Of a DNA stretch of 64,000 nucleotides, positions 1 to 38,900 are shown in pieces. The notes under the pieces are model-generated. The model was not told the origin of the DNA and made no database searches. It saw only the letters and a list, made by a program, of their open reading frames with translations. Each line of letters opens with the position of its first letter. Within the stretch, counting starts at the first letter, position 1. The position numbers were made by a program, and so were the translations under genes. The stretch is from Pelecanus crispus (Eukaryota; Chordata; Aves; Pelecaniformes; Pelecanidae), in contig NC_134644.1 of the NCBI RefSeq assembly GCF_030463565.1, forward strand, positions 151,677,967 through 151,741,966, given 5' to 3'.

Positions 1-420
1 CTTAAAAAACGCTCAGTGCAATGAACAAGCACTAGGCTTTGCAGCACAAGGTTGGGGATCAGTCTTCCTCTCCACTCAGTGTGTGGCTATACAGCCAGCA
101 GACAGAGTCAATCCAGACCAGAACATTTCTAAGTATTACTTTTGAAATGTGAAGAAATAAAATGATCAAACTTAGATGTAAAGAAATAACCCGATGGAAT
201 TAAATTTGACATTCATCTATGCATGAGGATATTTTACCACGATAAGGATTTGTGTTTAAATAATTCTTTCCTCTTCAAGGGTCTTAAAAAATTCAACAGC
301 TTGGCACTTGGCTTTGCAAATTCACATGTGTTGACAAGCTGTTATGTCCGCCCTACAAGTCACCTGGGGTCCATGCACGCTTGCCAGACTCCCTGGGATG
401 GTCTGCTGTGATGGCAGCTC

Positions 421-560
421 AAGTTATGATATTTAGATTTTATGCAGATGACACTCTAATCTACAGCAATAGTGGCATTCTAAATGAATGCTTCCAATAT
501 GCAGATATCACTTTTCTCACCACAGATGTGTAGATTCCTCATGAAATGCTCCAGCTTTAA
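421..560 (+). mobile_element. Possible ancient LINE reverse-transcriptase fragment (YADD motif)
   Basis: One + frame reads LRFYADDTLIYSNS, with the YADD box coded at 441-452. This matches the catalytic (F/Y)ADDT motif of L2/CR1-like LINEs. The frame then continues with decayed sequence and a stop at 529-531. No intact element or 3' tail is visible. It could be a chance match, but the run of motif-like residues is longer than expected. Confidence 0.35.
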
Positions 561-3500
561 AGCGCTACAGCACAGCTTATACAATGGACCAGGATTAAAA
601 GGAAGGAGAAGAACGAACATGGAGCAAGCAGAGGCATTAAGGGAGAAATTCCTCCCACTAAAACCAATGTTTCTTGTCAGGCAAGAAATGGCTGGTCAAC
701 AGAAATCATTTGCTAAGTTGCTTCAGGGAAGCACGTATCTAGTAAGAAAGAAATCATAAAAAACACCCACCCTAAGAAAGAAAAAGAAAACAAAAGAAAG
801 GTAGCCTACGGTTAAAAATACTTATTTTCTTCAACTGTTTTCCAAGCCCTTTTAAAGACAAGCCCCAGACACGTAATCCAGGGCATAACATATTTGAAAT
901 TCTGTCCTTGAAACCTTTTCTTTTTGCCCTCTCCCTCCCAGTCAGGAGTCACATAAAGTAATGGGTCTGCAATGAATTATAGCATTCCAGATCTGCATCT
1001 AGCAGTTGAGTTTGGGGCCCCCGTATGTTTCAGCTTCCTTCAAGGCTACTTTCAGCCACTACAATCCAGTAATGTCTGGAGGTTTTGCCAGTAGGGCTAA
1101 GCATCCATATAAGCAGCTGTGTTAGAAAAAGTTTCCTTAAAAAAAAAAAAAAAAAAAATTCTGCAGGACAGCTCTACCAGAAAGTTCTCTAAACATGTCT
1201 AAAACTGCCCTGCTCACTGCAGGAACCTCAGATGTTCCAAAAATGTGGGTTCCTGAAAGGCCAAGCAAAACTGCATGGCTTGCACAGTGAACCTCTGAAG
1301 CCCTTAGAAACTCCTACTTCCAAGCCATAATTGTTGTATTTTGCCTAAGAACAGAATCTGAAATTGCCATTTTCTTCTCTAGTTCTAAAAAAACAATTTG
1401 GTACGTAGCATGATTGACTTGGCTCCACCCCATACCTATTTCACTGCTAATAACTGTTAGCCCACTGGAAAACCAGTGGATGCATCCCTCATCTAAATGG
1501 TGGAGGTAAGGGATGCATAGCCACAGCCCCACCCTGTGATCCAAGAGTCCTCCCGCACCAGCCAGCGCTAGCAGGATGACTAACACCCCTAATGTCCCCT
1601 CTCATCTCCAAAGCAAATCTACACCTCTCAAGCAGTTCACTCTGCTTCAAGCACCCATTGAAAGACTGCTGTGCGTTGCTGAAGCTTACTGAAGCTCCAC
1701 ATCAGCCTTGCTGAGGAGAGGGTAGAAGATAACTTGACCCACAACTCAAACAACTAATGATAATGCAAAGTGCTGACTCCGGTACAATCACACCAACCCG
1801 AGGGGGATCTCTCACCCCGAGACCAAACCAGGAGCACAGACTCAGCTTTTCTGCTTTCAGCTGGGAACTGAATTACATGGGATAGGAAGTCTTTGGAGCA
1901 CTTTCCTGTCACTCATCTGTCAAAAGCAGAGCTTGGGGACAGCGAGGCGCAATGTTAAAAACAGAGAATTGAACTTCATTTTCTGGATTCATATTGGAGT
2001 TGTCTCGTCATGAATGTTTCTGAATTTTTTAAAAAGCAGGTAGTTGTTATGGCAATTAGCACTTGGCAGGTTTAAAATTATTTTTTCTTTTGTTATTTCA
2101 GACTAGGCTACAAAAGGATAGGAAAAAAGGAGAAGAATCCTTAAAGCAATTGATTTTGTTACATTAAAACAGAAGAATAAACGAATCAAGCAACCTTTAC
2201 TGTGTAATTCATAGTGTCAAGAGTGGAAAAGCATGCTTGGGTCTTATAACAACTAGCAGCTCCTACTACTACAGCTGACAGGTAATACTAATTTTACTAA
2301 GGGTGCGGTAGACAAAAAATTATTTTCAGTTATATCCACAAGATTAATGCAAGGCCTTTGAATCAAAGGCTGTAGCTCAAAGGCTACAGCGATTATTTAG
2401 TTCTCACTTTCAACACGTTCCTCACATGAGTTTTGACGCACCTTACCACACCAGTAGCAAGCAACTTCCCCTCTTTGAAAGGGTACTTTGAGTAACCATT
2501 TTCAGAATGGCTGGGGTTCCCTATCTTCCAACAACTTTTAAATGCACCTTGGAAGAAAATAAAGCTACTTACCATAAAAAAATCCCAAGAGAGGGTTGGG
2601 AAGAGAGGCTAAATCTTGACTTCCAATACATTTTCTTATCCATAGGGCTGTCCTTCCTTCCCTCCTCTGTTCAGAGTCTGGAAATATCAGCCTGCCAGGA
2701 TCTTGCTGAGATGTAAATTACTGGAAACAAGGAAGCATAGCCGGTCACACGCTGCCAGCTGCACAGACTGCTTACCAAGAGGTGGTGTAGCTAGTTTAGC
2801 TACTGCTTCCCAGAGGGACCTGAAGCAAAAGGCGGGTAAAACATAGGTGCCAACTGGACTGTCAGAGACTGCTTCTACAGCATCTTGAACTTGCATCTTT
2901 AAACTCTGCATGCCCTTATTATCATTCTGGAAGCCTTGCCCTTCAGGAGCACAGGGCTGCAGGGTGGATGGCAGGCCGCCCTCAGTGCAACAGGCAGTTC
3001 AGCGTAGCCGCCCCCAACCTCTCTCACTGCGCTGCCCCTTCAACCTGTGCTGCCTAGTCCATAGTTTGTAAGCACTACGCAGTTCCTGTAGAAATAGCAT
3101 TCTGTACTGCAAATGCGTGCAGTGTGACTGCCGCATGAGAGGCTCAAAGAATTCAAGGCCCCCGTGAGCCTGTTCTGCTCAACAAAGCAGGAGACTACAT
3201 TGCAGAACGGGCTGTGCGCTGTGTGAAGCAACACTGACGCATTTCAGGAGGGTCTTCAATATCAGAACAAAGACTAAAAATACATGAAAATATGGTTGTA
3301 ATAAGAGGAGGCTGAGCATTCAATACAGGAAATTTTTTTCATGATCAAACAGTGTAGATCACTCTAGTGGAAGAATGGAGGAAATGAAGACTGAGGGGCG
3401 AACCTTCTGTGGTGTTTAAAACATCAGTTTAGGTAGTGAAATAAGAGGTGGCTTTCTTTTAGAAAAAACAAACAAAAAACCCCCCCACAAACCAAAACCA

Positions 3501-4558
3501 AGCCAACAAACCAAAAAACACCGCACCAAAAAATTCAAATGACCTTCTATATAAAGATACTTTGTGTTTAAAGGAACAAGAGTAAAATATTTCTTCTGCT
3601 ATATCCCACCAGTTGTCATTTGATTATGTGCTTTTTAATTTTCAGTAATACCTTGATTTCTCCAGGTACATGGAGTAACTTTACAGAACCCTATTAACTC
3701 AAAACTTTCTTAAACAGTTGGATAAAGGTGGTGTGATTTTTTTTTTTTTTTTTTAAAAAAAAAGGCACTTTCAGGTCATACTATTTTATATAGCTTAAAT
3801 TTAAGTTTTGAGTAAAGCAATTTACCATGCAAGTTGAAAGCCAAATCCTTTCAAGTTATGGAAGCAGGCAACATCTTTATTAAAGCCTTTCTGAGACAGA
3901 ACTCACATTTGCTAGAGAGTGAGCTATGGTCTTTCCTTTCTAAAAGTGGATCCAATGTCCCCAAAGGAATTTTTTTAGTCATGGTCTGCCAACTTGCATT
4001 GCTTCCAGACTGGAATGTAGCTCTTTGTTTTGTAAATGTATTTGAGTACTGCTTTTTCCTTTTGACAAGTGCTTTCATGTATTAAAGAAGTCATTGTTAC
4101 TTTTTGCAGTGGTAATTGAGGGATATACTAAATTCTCCCTTATTAAGCCTCATTAACCTTTGCCCTCCATATTCTTCCCTTCTTCCTGTTCTTAATCAGA
4201 CTCTAATTTTTATTACCTATTATAACAGATTATTAACTTTCAATTCTAGGAATGGTGACTGGTGTCCTTAACTACTTTAAGGTTTAAGATTATCCTATCC
4301 ACCTTTTCTACCAATCTCGATCCTTAAATTCTGGGACCAAGGGCTCAGCTGCTTCTAGAAATGGAGCATCACATTCCAAATCCAATGACCATATGTATTT
4401 TAACTTTTTTTTTTTTTAATGCAAGAAAAAGCCTACACTGATAAAAGTCAGACCTGTAACTTGCTGAAGTCCACTGCATGTGCAAAAGGGTAAGGCAATG
4501 GAGTTCATGTTCAGTGACTTGGTTCATCTTATTCTTCCAGCTATCACATTAACCTGGT

Positions 4559-4716
4559 GACACCAAGATAACTTTTTCACCCAAATAAAAGGTATCTCAA
4601 ACTAGAAAATACTTACACTGTGCTTAGAGGTGCAGCTGACACCAAGATAACTTTTTCACCCAAATAAAAGGTATCTCAAACTAGAAAATACTTACACTGT
4701 GCTTAGAGGTGCAGCT
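4559..4716. repeat. Perfect 79-bp tandem duplication
   Basis: Positions 4559-4637 and 4638-4716 are identical base for base (GACACCAAGATAA to GGTGCAGCT). Perfect identity in non-coding DNA means a recent duplication, a segregating variant, or an assembly error. Confidence 0.95.
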
Positions 4717-5424
4717 CAATCAAGAGAGAGGCCACTCAAGCTTGCCTTATGTTGGCTACATAAAGACAACAAGAATTTTTTAATACAATTAAATTATTTT
4801 CCAGGAGTCTCAGTTCTTGGCAGAGACATGATACTGTTTGAAAATTAGTCTCCATTTCCCTGTAATTATTTCAGTTTCAAAAAAAGTATCTACAAATGTC
4901 ATAGCTATTCTGTGAATGCCATCAGTGCAGACCTCACCGAGGACAAGGAAAGGAAGAGCATCGTTACTCTGGGGAGCCTTTCCACAAACTGAGCTGTAGT
5001 GCCTGAACCCTCTGAACTCCACAGAGGCTCCTGCTCAGTTCTCCTCTGAAGGGCAAGCTATGGGTTTCCACATAACTAGACCTATTCCAAAGGTCAGCTC
5101 TTAAAGAACTTCATATGCCTTTTGCCGTAAGTCTGGGGACCGTATGTTTGTTAAGGTATCTCCAGAGTCCCAGAGAGACAGTTAGAAAGCTGTGGGCATC
5201 TAAAAGTTGAAAATTAATTAGAGCAATCATAAAATCAGATATGAAATATTCAATCTGGACTTCCCTGAAATTCACTAAATGCCTAAATGTGTATTAATAT
5301 TTTCCATAATAAAAATACTTCATATTGAATTTGTGTATAATACTGCCATTACTCTAAAAGGTGTGGGAAGACAGATGACATGAAATCTACACCAAAGGTA
5401 GTTGAAAAGTCCATTCATAAAACT

Positions 5425-5430
5425 TTTATT
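5425..5430 (-). terminator. Distal poly(A) signal AATAAA of YWHAZ
   Basis: The minus strand reads GGAATAAAAGTTTTATG here, a canonical hexamer about 970 nt past the stop codon. Cleavage would be expected roughly 15-30 nt further on, near 5400-5410. The surrounding bases match the end of the mammalian short transcript as I remember it. Confidence 0.75.
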
Positions 5431-5960
5431 CCACTTACATCAACTTAATACACATGTTCGAACAGTTATGCTTGGATTGTTCATGAAAAGTTTGTAAGAC
5501 ATTAAACAAAGCTAGCCATCATCTCAAGTTATTTCCCTGTTAACTATTTTTACAGCACATGCATGTTAGGCAAGTATCAAAAAAAAAAAATCACAAAAGC
5601 AAAAAACCTAAAAAAGTTAAATACATGGGTTTTTGTTTTACTGCTGTGCTCGATATACAGTGTCATTATGGATATCAAGCAATTCATTTTTTACTGCATC
5701 TTTACTTGTACATTTGTTCTTAGGTTGCTTAAACCATTTAAATACAAATAAAATGTGTAGCAAAAATAATGAAAGCAACAGCAGGTAACTTTACAAATAA
5801 TGGAATGTGAACCGTTTCTCTGTCCTTCTCTAGAGAAAGCTGACTGGGTTATCAAACTGTCTTAAGGAACACTTCAGCTGCAATCAAAGATGTATACTTG
5901 ATTGGTATATTCCACAGATTTCACATGTTGACCTGACATGCAATATCTATGGGACATCAG

Positions 5961-5966
5961 TTTATT
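5961..5966 (-). terminator. Possible proximal poly(A) signal AATAAA
   Basis: The minus strand reads GTGAATAAACTG about 430 nt after the stop codon. Use of this hexamer would give a short 3' UTR isoform. Only the motif supports it. Confidence 0.3.
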
Positions 5967-6397
5967 CACAGCCATGTGTGCTCCAGCTTGAATATTCATG
6001 CTAACTACACCTGTGGCTGCAACTGATTATCCCTTTTTTCCATCATGACAGACCAATATGCAAGCAGTCATCTTTGCTTGACATAGAAAGCTGTTTTAAC
6101 ACTGGCCTTGTGGGAAGCCACAATGTACCAAAAGTACTATGCCAAACATGTAAAACTTGTATAAAAATTTCACAACCCTATATTGGCCACCTCAGATGAA
6201 AACAGGTAAGTTCCCCAAATGTTAACTGGCTCTATTCCCCTAATATTAAACAAAACCACATGGGAAATATAGAAATCCAAATAGAAGTAACATAAACCTG
6301 TCAAATCGTAAACAAAAACTATTCGTGGGACAGCATGGATGACAAATGGTCTACTGTGTAAATTTCAGAATGAGGCAGATGGAAGTTGGAAGGCTGG

Positions 6398-33394
<26,997 letters not shown>

Positions 33395-33500
33395 CTGTGC
33401 GCGGCGGGAGCGCGGCGGCGGCTGTCTCGGGGCGGGCGGCCGGCGCGGACTGTGCCTGTCTCGCGGCTCGCTGCGCTGCAGCCTCTCTCCCAGCGCCACA
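33395..33500 (-). other. YWHAZ: Probable non-coding first exon of YWHAZ (5' boundary approximate)
   Basis: The minus strand has a consensus donor CGCACAG/GTAACG, with the last exon base at 33395. It lies just downstream of a CCAAT/CRE/RFX-like cluster at 33514-33578. The transcription start is not visible. I place it between about 33430 and 33510 from the promoter motifs. No ATG opens a long frame that continues into exon 2, so the exon is non-coding and would splice to 30854. Human YWHAZ is known to use several such leader exons. Confidence 0.55.
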
Positions 33501-33513
33501 CACGGCGTCTCCG

Positions 33514-33518
33514 CCAAT
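33514..33518 (+). promoter_or_regulatory. CCAAT box (NF-Y type)
   Basis: GCCAATCA on the + strand appears as an inverted CCAAT (ATTGG) relative to YWHAZ, 36 bp from the CRE. This pairing is common in TATA-less CpG-island promoters. Confidence 0.5.
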
Positions 33519-33553
33519 CACCGCGCCGCAACGCACGGGCAGCGCACCGCCCG

Positions 33554-33561
33554 TGACGTCA
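33554..33561. promoter_or_regulatory. Palindromic CRE (TGACGTCA)
   Basis: A perfect 8-bp cAMP response element (CREB/ATF site) lies about 160 bp upstream of the first-exon donor, a usual distance from a start site. CREB binding is inferred from the motif only. Confidence 0.6.
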
Positions 33562-33567
33562 AGCGGC

Positions 33568-33578
33568 GCCATGGCAAC
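33568..33578 (-). promoter_or_regulatory. RFX-type X-box half site
   Basis: The minus strand reads GTTGCCATGGC, a good match to the RFX half site GTTGCCATGG, 7 bp from the CRE. The second half (CGCC) is imperfect, so this is a motif-based suggestion. Confidence 0.35.
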
Positions 33579-33783
33579 GGCGAAGGCGCGAGCACGAGCC
33601 CGCGCCTCCCCCGCCGCGCCACAGGGCGGAGGCCGCGCCAACCGCCGCGGGCGCCGGCGGCGCGCGGGACGGCGGGACACGCCTCGGGCCGGCGGCCCCG
33701 CCCGCGGGCGCGCGCCCCCCACCCTCCCCCGCGACTGCGGAGCCGGGCGGGGGGGGGCTCGGCCGCGCTGCGGGGCTGCCGCA

Positions 33784-33830
33784 GGGCTGGGCCGGGCCGG
33801 GCCGGGCCGGGGAGGGGCGGGGAGGGGGCG
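33784..33830 (+). other. GGGCC repeats and G-runs, potential G-quadruplex
   Basis: Four GGGCC units run into GGGG, AGGGGC and GGGGAGGGGG with short loops on the + strand. This is a strong quadruplex pattern about 230-280 bp upstream of the CRE. Function is not known from the sequence. Confidence 0.5.
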
Positions 33831-34599
33831 AGGCGGCGTCCCGCCCGCTCAGCCCTGGCCTCTGAGGCTCCGCCAGCCGCCTCGCTTCGGCCCGCCCCGG
33901 CCCGTTCCGGCCGCCGCCCGGCGGGGAGCCCCCTTGGCCCGCCCCTGCCCTCGCCGCTGGTCGGCTGAGGAGATCGGCGGTGGCGACGCCGCCCCGGCCT
34001 GCGGCACAGGGCGCCCTGTGGAGACGGGGGGGGGGGGCTGCCCCGCCTGCTGTGGCCGTGGGTTGTGTGTGGGTGTCACCCCCGCCCCCCCATTTACCAC
34101 ACACCCCAGGTGACCTCTCCTGGCTTTGTGTTTTCCACGGGGGCCGAGTTTTTCCCCATGAAACCCCCCCTTGCCAAGCCCCCGCGGGGCCTGGCCGAGC
34201 GTCCGGCACCCTTCCCGTGGCAGGCCCGCAACGTGGGGTGCCCATGACGGAGGCCAGGTCGGTGGGTGAGCCCCGGGGTACGTGGGGGACGGCGACCGTC
34301 CCGCTGCGTGACGGCCTGCGTGTGCCGAGCAGGGCGTCGAACCGCCTTGCCGGGAACCTAACCCTGCACCGGGAGCGAGAAGGAGGTTGCGGGTTGGAAA
34401 GGGCAGACCCAGACAAGGATGGTGCACGGAGCATGGCCAGGAGCCCAGGGAATGGCAGCAGCGCCCTGAAAGACCCAGGCCTGCACGGGTGAGGTGGGAA
34501 GGCCGCCGGGCTCTGCGGATGCAGGCAGCCCTTTTTGCAAGCCTCTCCCTTGGAAAGGCAAAGGGGCATTTTGGCCAGCACCATGCAAGCATTGATGAG

Positions 34600-35552
34600 A
34601 ACGTGCTGACAGGAGTAGGAAGGGTATTAAAATAATAAGCATTGCTGTTGTTGGAAATGCTTTTTATTTTGGAAAAAAGAGTGTTTTCCAAAGGTGTTCA
34701 TAAGCCTGCATTTACTTGTCCCCTTTTTGAGGAGCTTGTCCCAGCTTGATGCCCTGACTCAAGCAGGCGGTGTCCTGACCTCTCGTGTGCTTTCTCCTGG
34801 GCTCTGGGACCAGCACTCTCTCACAGAATTAGAAATAAGATGGAGAATAATAAGATGGAGAAAGCATCTCAATATGTTTTTTAAAGGGGTCAGGTAGGAT
34901 GGGGGGGTAGGGAGATTTTCTCTTCCAGACTCAAACGTTGTATCTGGCAATGCCACGGAACAGGAGCATCTCCAGCAGGAGAGGGAGAGGGACATTCCCT
35001 CCCAGGGGCTTGCTCCAGGCTCTAGTGCCTACGGGAGGCTCCGTGAGCATTCTGCCCTATCCCTTTTCAACGCCAGGTCTCATATAAAACCTCAGGCTCT
35101 GGTCACGTGGTCGGTTACCGTATCCCAGCTGTGGAGCCGTAACTGGAAATCAAGCGGCAGCAGCTTTCTGAGCGACTCCCGCTCGGATTGCAAATACTTG
35201 CTTGACTAATTGTTCAAAACAACTCGTGCAGAAATAGCCACGGTGCAGGGCAGACATGTATTTATGTAGACAGAGTCATAAAAATCCGTTGGTAGGGCAG
35301 TATGTGGGAATAGCATAGGAAGAGTGAGGCGCTTGCTTCTCGGAAAGCAAGAGGAAGTTCTGAATGTATTTGTGCTCTTGACAAGTGACTGGCCGGGACC
35401 AGGCTGGTACGGTACCAGGGGAAGCGGCGTCAACAGGTTCTCCTGCAGACGCGCTGCCTTCTGCCTTGTGCCTCCTCATCTTGCCTGCATGCCTCTCTCT
35501 GTCTTTTCTAGGCACTTTTGGGGTAGCTTCTCGGCTTGTTCCTTGTCTTCCT
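34600..35552. other. Intergenic flank upstream of the CpG island
   Basis: GC content falls quickly. A short repeat ATAAGATGGAGAA occurs twice near 34836-34863. I see no supported gene. Confidence 0.6.
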
Positions 35553-35912
35553 TCTCGCTCTCTACAACTACCTGAAAGGAGGTTGTAGTGAGGTGGGTGT
35601 TGGTCTCTTCTCCCAAGTAGTTAGCGATAGGACGAGAGGAAATGGGCTCAAGCTGCGCCAGGGGAGGTTTAGGTTGGAAATTAGGAGAAATTTCTTTACG
35701 GAAAGGGTGGTCAAGAATTGGAACAGGCTGCCCAGAGAGGTGGTGGAGTCAGCATCCCTGCAAGTGTTCAAAAAACGGGTAGATGTGGCACTTTGGGACA
35801 TGGTTTAGTCTAGTCTAGCCTTGATTGGCTTAGAGTAGACTTGGTAGTGTAGGTTAATGGTTGGACTGGATGATCTTAAAGGTCTTTTCCAACCTAAATG
35901 ATTCTATGATTC
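35553..35912 (+). mobile_element. CR1 LINE 3' end with intact tail
   Basis: Begins near CTCTCTACAACTACCTGAAAGG and ends TTTTCCAACCTAAATGATTCTATGATTC, the canonical CR1 3' terminus. One frame (35536-35808) still reads through [15 protein letters not shown] and [14 protein letters not shown], typical of the 3' coding tail in avian CR1 copies, so this copy is fairly young. An AGTCTAGTCTAGCC duplication lies near 35808-35821. Confidence 0.93.
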
Positions 35913-38900
35913 CTTCTGCCCTGCATTGATAAAGTGACTGTAGACCTGAGAGTGTGTTAAAGTGATCAGAATGGGGGGGTTGTTTCTAAATCTTCAAAAC
36001 AATGATCCTGTGTTTTGACTGAATATCAGAAAGGTGCTATTTTAAGCATGATAAAGTTGACTTTTTAAGAACAGGGCTTTTCTTCATTTACCCTTAAAAT
36101 TGTGTCATATAAAGAACAGCTAGGTTTTCTCTGGTGGCATTTTACCTGTAGGGTTTGTTTATGGATCTCTTACTACCCTTTTTCATGGCCTAAGATGTAT
36201 GTTGGGGTTTGTCATAATGTACGTTTTTCTCTGCATAAGTTTTGTCCAGCAACTTCTGTTATCTTAGACATTGATTTAACAGTGGGTTGTTTTTTTTATT
36301 TTATTTCTCATCAGTTCTACTGCCTTCCATTTACTCCAAGGTTTAATGAATTTCACTCACGTTCCTGTGGAATATTGCTAGAACACTTGTGAAGAGAGCT
36401 AAAAAAAAGCAAGTGGGCAATACCGGGTAGAGCAAAGCTCACCAGAATTTACTAGCTGTGTCAGGTGAGAACATCACTGTTGCTTAATTTAAATGTGAAG
36501 AATATAACCTTCCTTTTTACTTCCCTGCTGATGCTTTGTTGGGGTATACAGATACAGAGGAGCTCGTCTTTGAAACAAGCATTGTAACGCTCAGGTTCAT
36601 GATGTATTCCAATACACAATGCTTCTTCAACTTATCTGTTTTTTTAATCATTATTTTCCACTTTAGGAAGCAATAGGAGGAGAGCTTGAGAGCTGCACTT
36701 GAACACAGATGGTATGATGGCACAGCATTTGCTGCAACTTGCTTCGAGTTATGTTACAGAGTTCATTTTTAACATAAGCTTTAAACCTTTATTTTGTAGA
36801 AAAGTCTCATTGAAATGGCAACCACCCAAATATAGGCTATACGTTTTCAGAGATACTTGAATATTTTGTGGTAACATGATGAAAAATTAACTGATACAGG
36901 AAAAATAATAATCCTTAAAAGCGCATAAAGAATCCAGACTGGAGCATATGTTAGATGAAGCACATGTATGTATTGCTTTTTGATATCTCCAGGAAATATA
37001 GGGGAACCCCTTGCGAAGTAGGCTGCAATACTGTAGGCAGTGTTAATAGTTTTATGGAAGGAAAACATCAGCCTTTCCATTCACTCCTTTCCATTATTTT
37101 TGGTTTTGGAGTGAATGGAACGTCTCCTGCAACAACCCTAATTGCCACTAACCATAGTTCTTGTTTGCTAACAGCCCCATATGTCAATACACGCTGCACT
37201 CGTTCCCCTTTAAGTGGGCTATTTTTGCCAAACACCATTTCCACTCCTCTGGATTTCATGAACGCTGCCATTTGAAACAGATCCAAGGAATTAGACATTA
37301 CTCACCTTTGCATATGCTGTCTCTTGAACAGATACTCTCCTGCTGTCTTCTATTATTATATTTCCTGCACTTTCCCCCAGCGTGGAATGTTTTATTTTGT
37401 CTTGCTTATTGCAGTTTTGACCAGGGAACTTTGTCTCTTAAAAAGATAGGCTTTAAGCAGTTTCCTTTTTCTTCAAATGCGTTTTCCCTGCTGCTCTCCA
37501 CACAGCTTTTTGTTCGATGACTTGCACTTTCACTATCTCAGACTGTCAGGCATACTTGTCGGCAGCTAGGAGCAAAAACTCATTTGTAGAGTTAGACACA
37601 TTTGCATATAGAAGTATATATATATATATGTTTATTTACGTTGCTTCTCTCTTTCTTATATGAGAGGAAGAAATTGAGGGATTGGGGGGTGGTGGTGGTG
37701 GAGAAAATGACCCCAGATCTCTTTTATTCTCCCTCTAACACAGCATTTAGTTCTTTCTTCTTCCCTCTCATCCTTTCTCCTGTGTGTGTTTAGTTATTCT
37801 TCCCTGTGCTTAACCATATTTAATTAAAAGTGGACGGTTAGCAAGGCAGTGTTATCCACGCAGTAGAAGAGGATGGCAGGATTTTTGGGAGGTTGTCCTC
37901 ACACAGGCCAGGGAAGGCAGTCCAGGAAGTCTGTAGGAATAGCTCTTAAAAGTCGGTAAATGCCGTCGGGACTGGAAGGCGCAGCGGTGGTTGCTCTCAG
38001 TGCGAACCAGGCTGCTGCTAGAAAATGGAGATGTTCTGACTGACTGTTTTTTTTCCTGGGAACAGGAAAATGAGGAAAGGCAGCCTAGCAAAGGGCATTT
38101 CTCCGGAGACCAGGAGATGATTCTGCAAATCTACGGCCTGCAGGGGGAAAAGAGAAGAGTTGGCAGCTCTGTCGTGTGCTCTCCTGCTGTCAGGAGCTAC
38201 TTTTCTGAAAGCTGCTTGCTCAAAATCCTGACTGTTGTGACTTCATTACATACATACCTTTCTGTGCTGATTCTTAGGCTCCATGATTATACTGTATATA
38301 GGAGTATTCTTATGCAGCCTTTGTGTGCTTCTGTAGGGCTTTGCTTCTTGTCTCCCACTTAGCAAAAGCAAGGTTGTCGGAGTTTTGCCACCTTTCTGGA
38401 ATAAAACATTCATTAACATTTTTAGGAGTATGTCCTAGCTATCTTTATTTCTTTCCTTGACCACAGCCTGTGATTTACAAGCCAAACTTGAAGCTTTGCA
38501 CAAGGGAATGAGATATTTCATTCCTCTCCTTTGTAGTCTGATTGTGGTTTTGGATCAACTGACAGCCTTCGTCCTCAGGACACTCTTGTAGGCTGACCCA
38601 ACTGCGAGACTTTAGTGAAGAATGGATGCATTTAGACTTTTGTTTTCTTTTTGTTCCTTTTTTCCCCCCAGTGATCTGAAATGAGTCAGATTCTGACTCT
38701 GTGTCAGGTGCCAGTGATAAAACATATAAATTGTGGATAAGGCTGCTATTTTCCATCACTGAGTGGAAAGTAGTTAGAGCTGCTGGATCTCACATGGCCT
38801 TTCTCTCTGCCTCATCAAAGATGTCCTGAGAACCTTCTCTAACCTCCTCACCTGTCTGTCCATAGTCTAGTTTTATAAAAAATGACACATTTAGCTGAAG

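Larger units (their letters stand above)
1..5400. other. Intergenic DNA downstream of YWHAZ
   Basis: No supportable exon. Small frames are short and uncharacteristic. It holds a possible LINE scrap at 421-560, A20 at 1139-1158, an 8-bp-stem hairpin at 2369-2390, a T18A10 run at 3737-3764 and a 79-bp tandem duplication at 4559-4716. An extended YWHAZ 3' UTR could reach into the upper end. Confidence 0.7.
5405..6397 (-). other. YWHAZ: YWHAZ 3' UTR, about 1 kb
   Basis: The minus strand after the stop has no coding frame, but many blocks match the mammalian YWHAZ 3' UTR as I remember it. Examples are the blocks near 6340-6390, 6190-6260, 5760-5830 and 5540-5570, and the terminal block at 5405-5432. 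The short + strand frames in this stretch are chance. The upper end is fixed by the stop codon. The lower end is inferred from the poly(A) signal, and a longer isoform reaching below 5400 cannot be excluded. Confidence 0.85.

Noticed and set aside
35536..35808. 90-codon frame with LPREVVES and [10 protein letters not shown]
   Set aside because: It is the 3' coding tail of a truncated CR1 copy, not a host gene.
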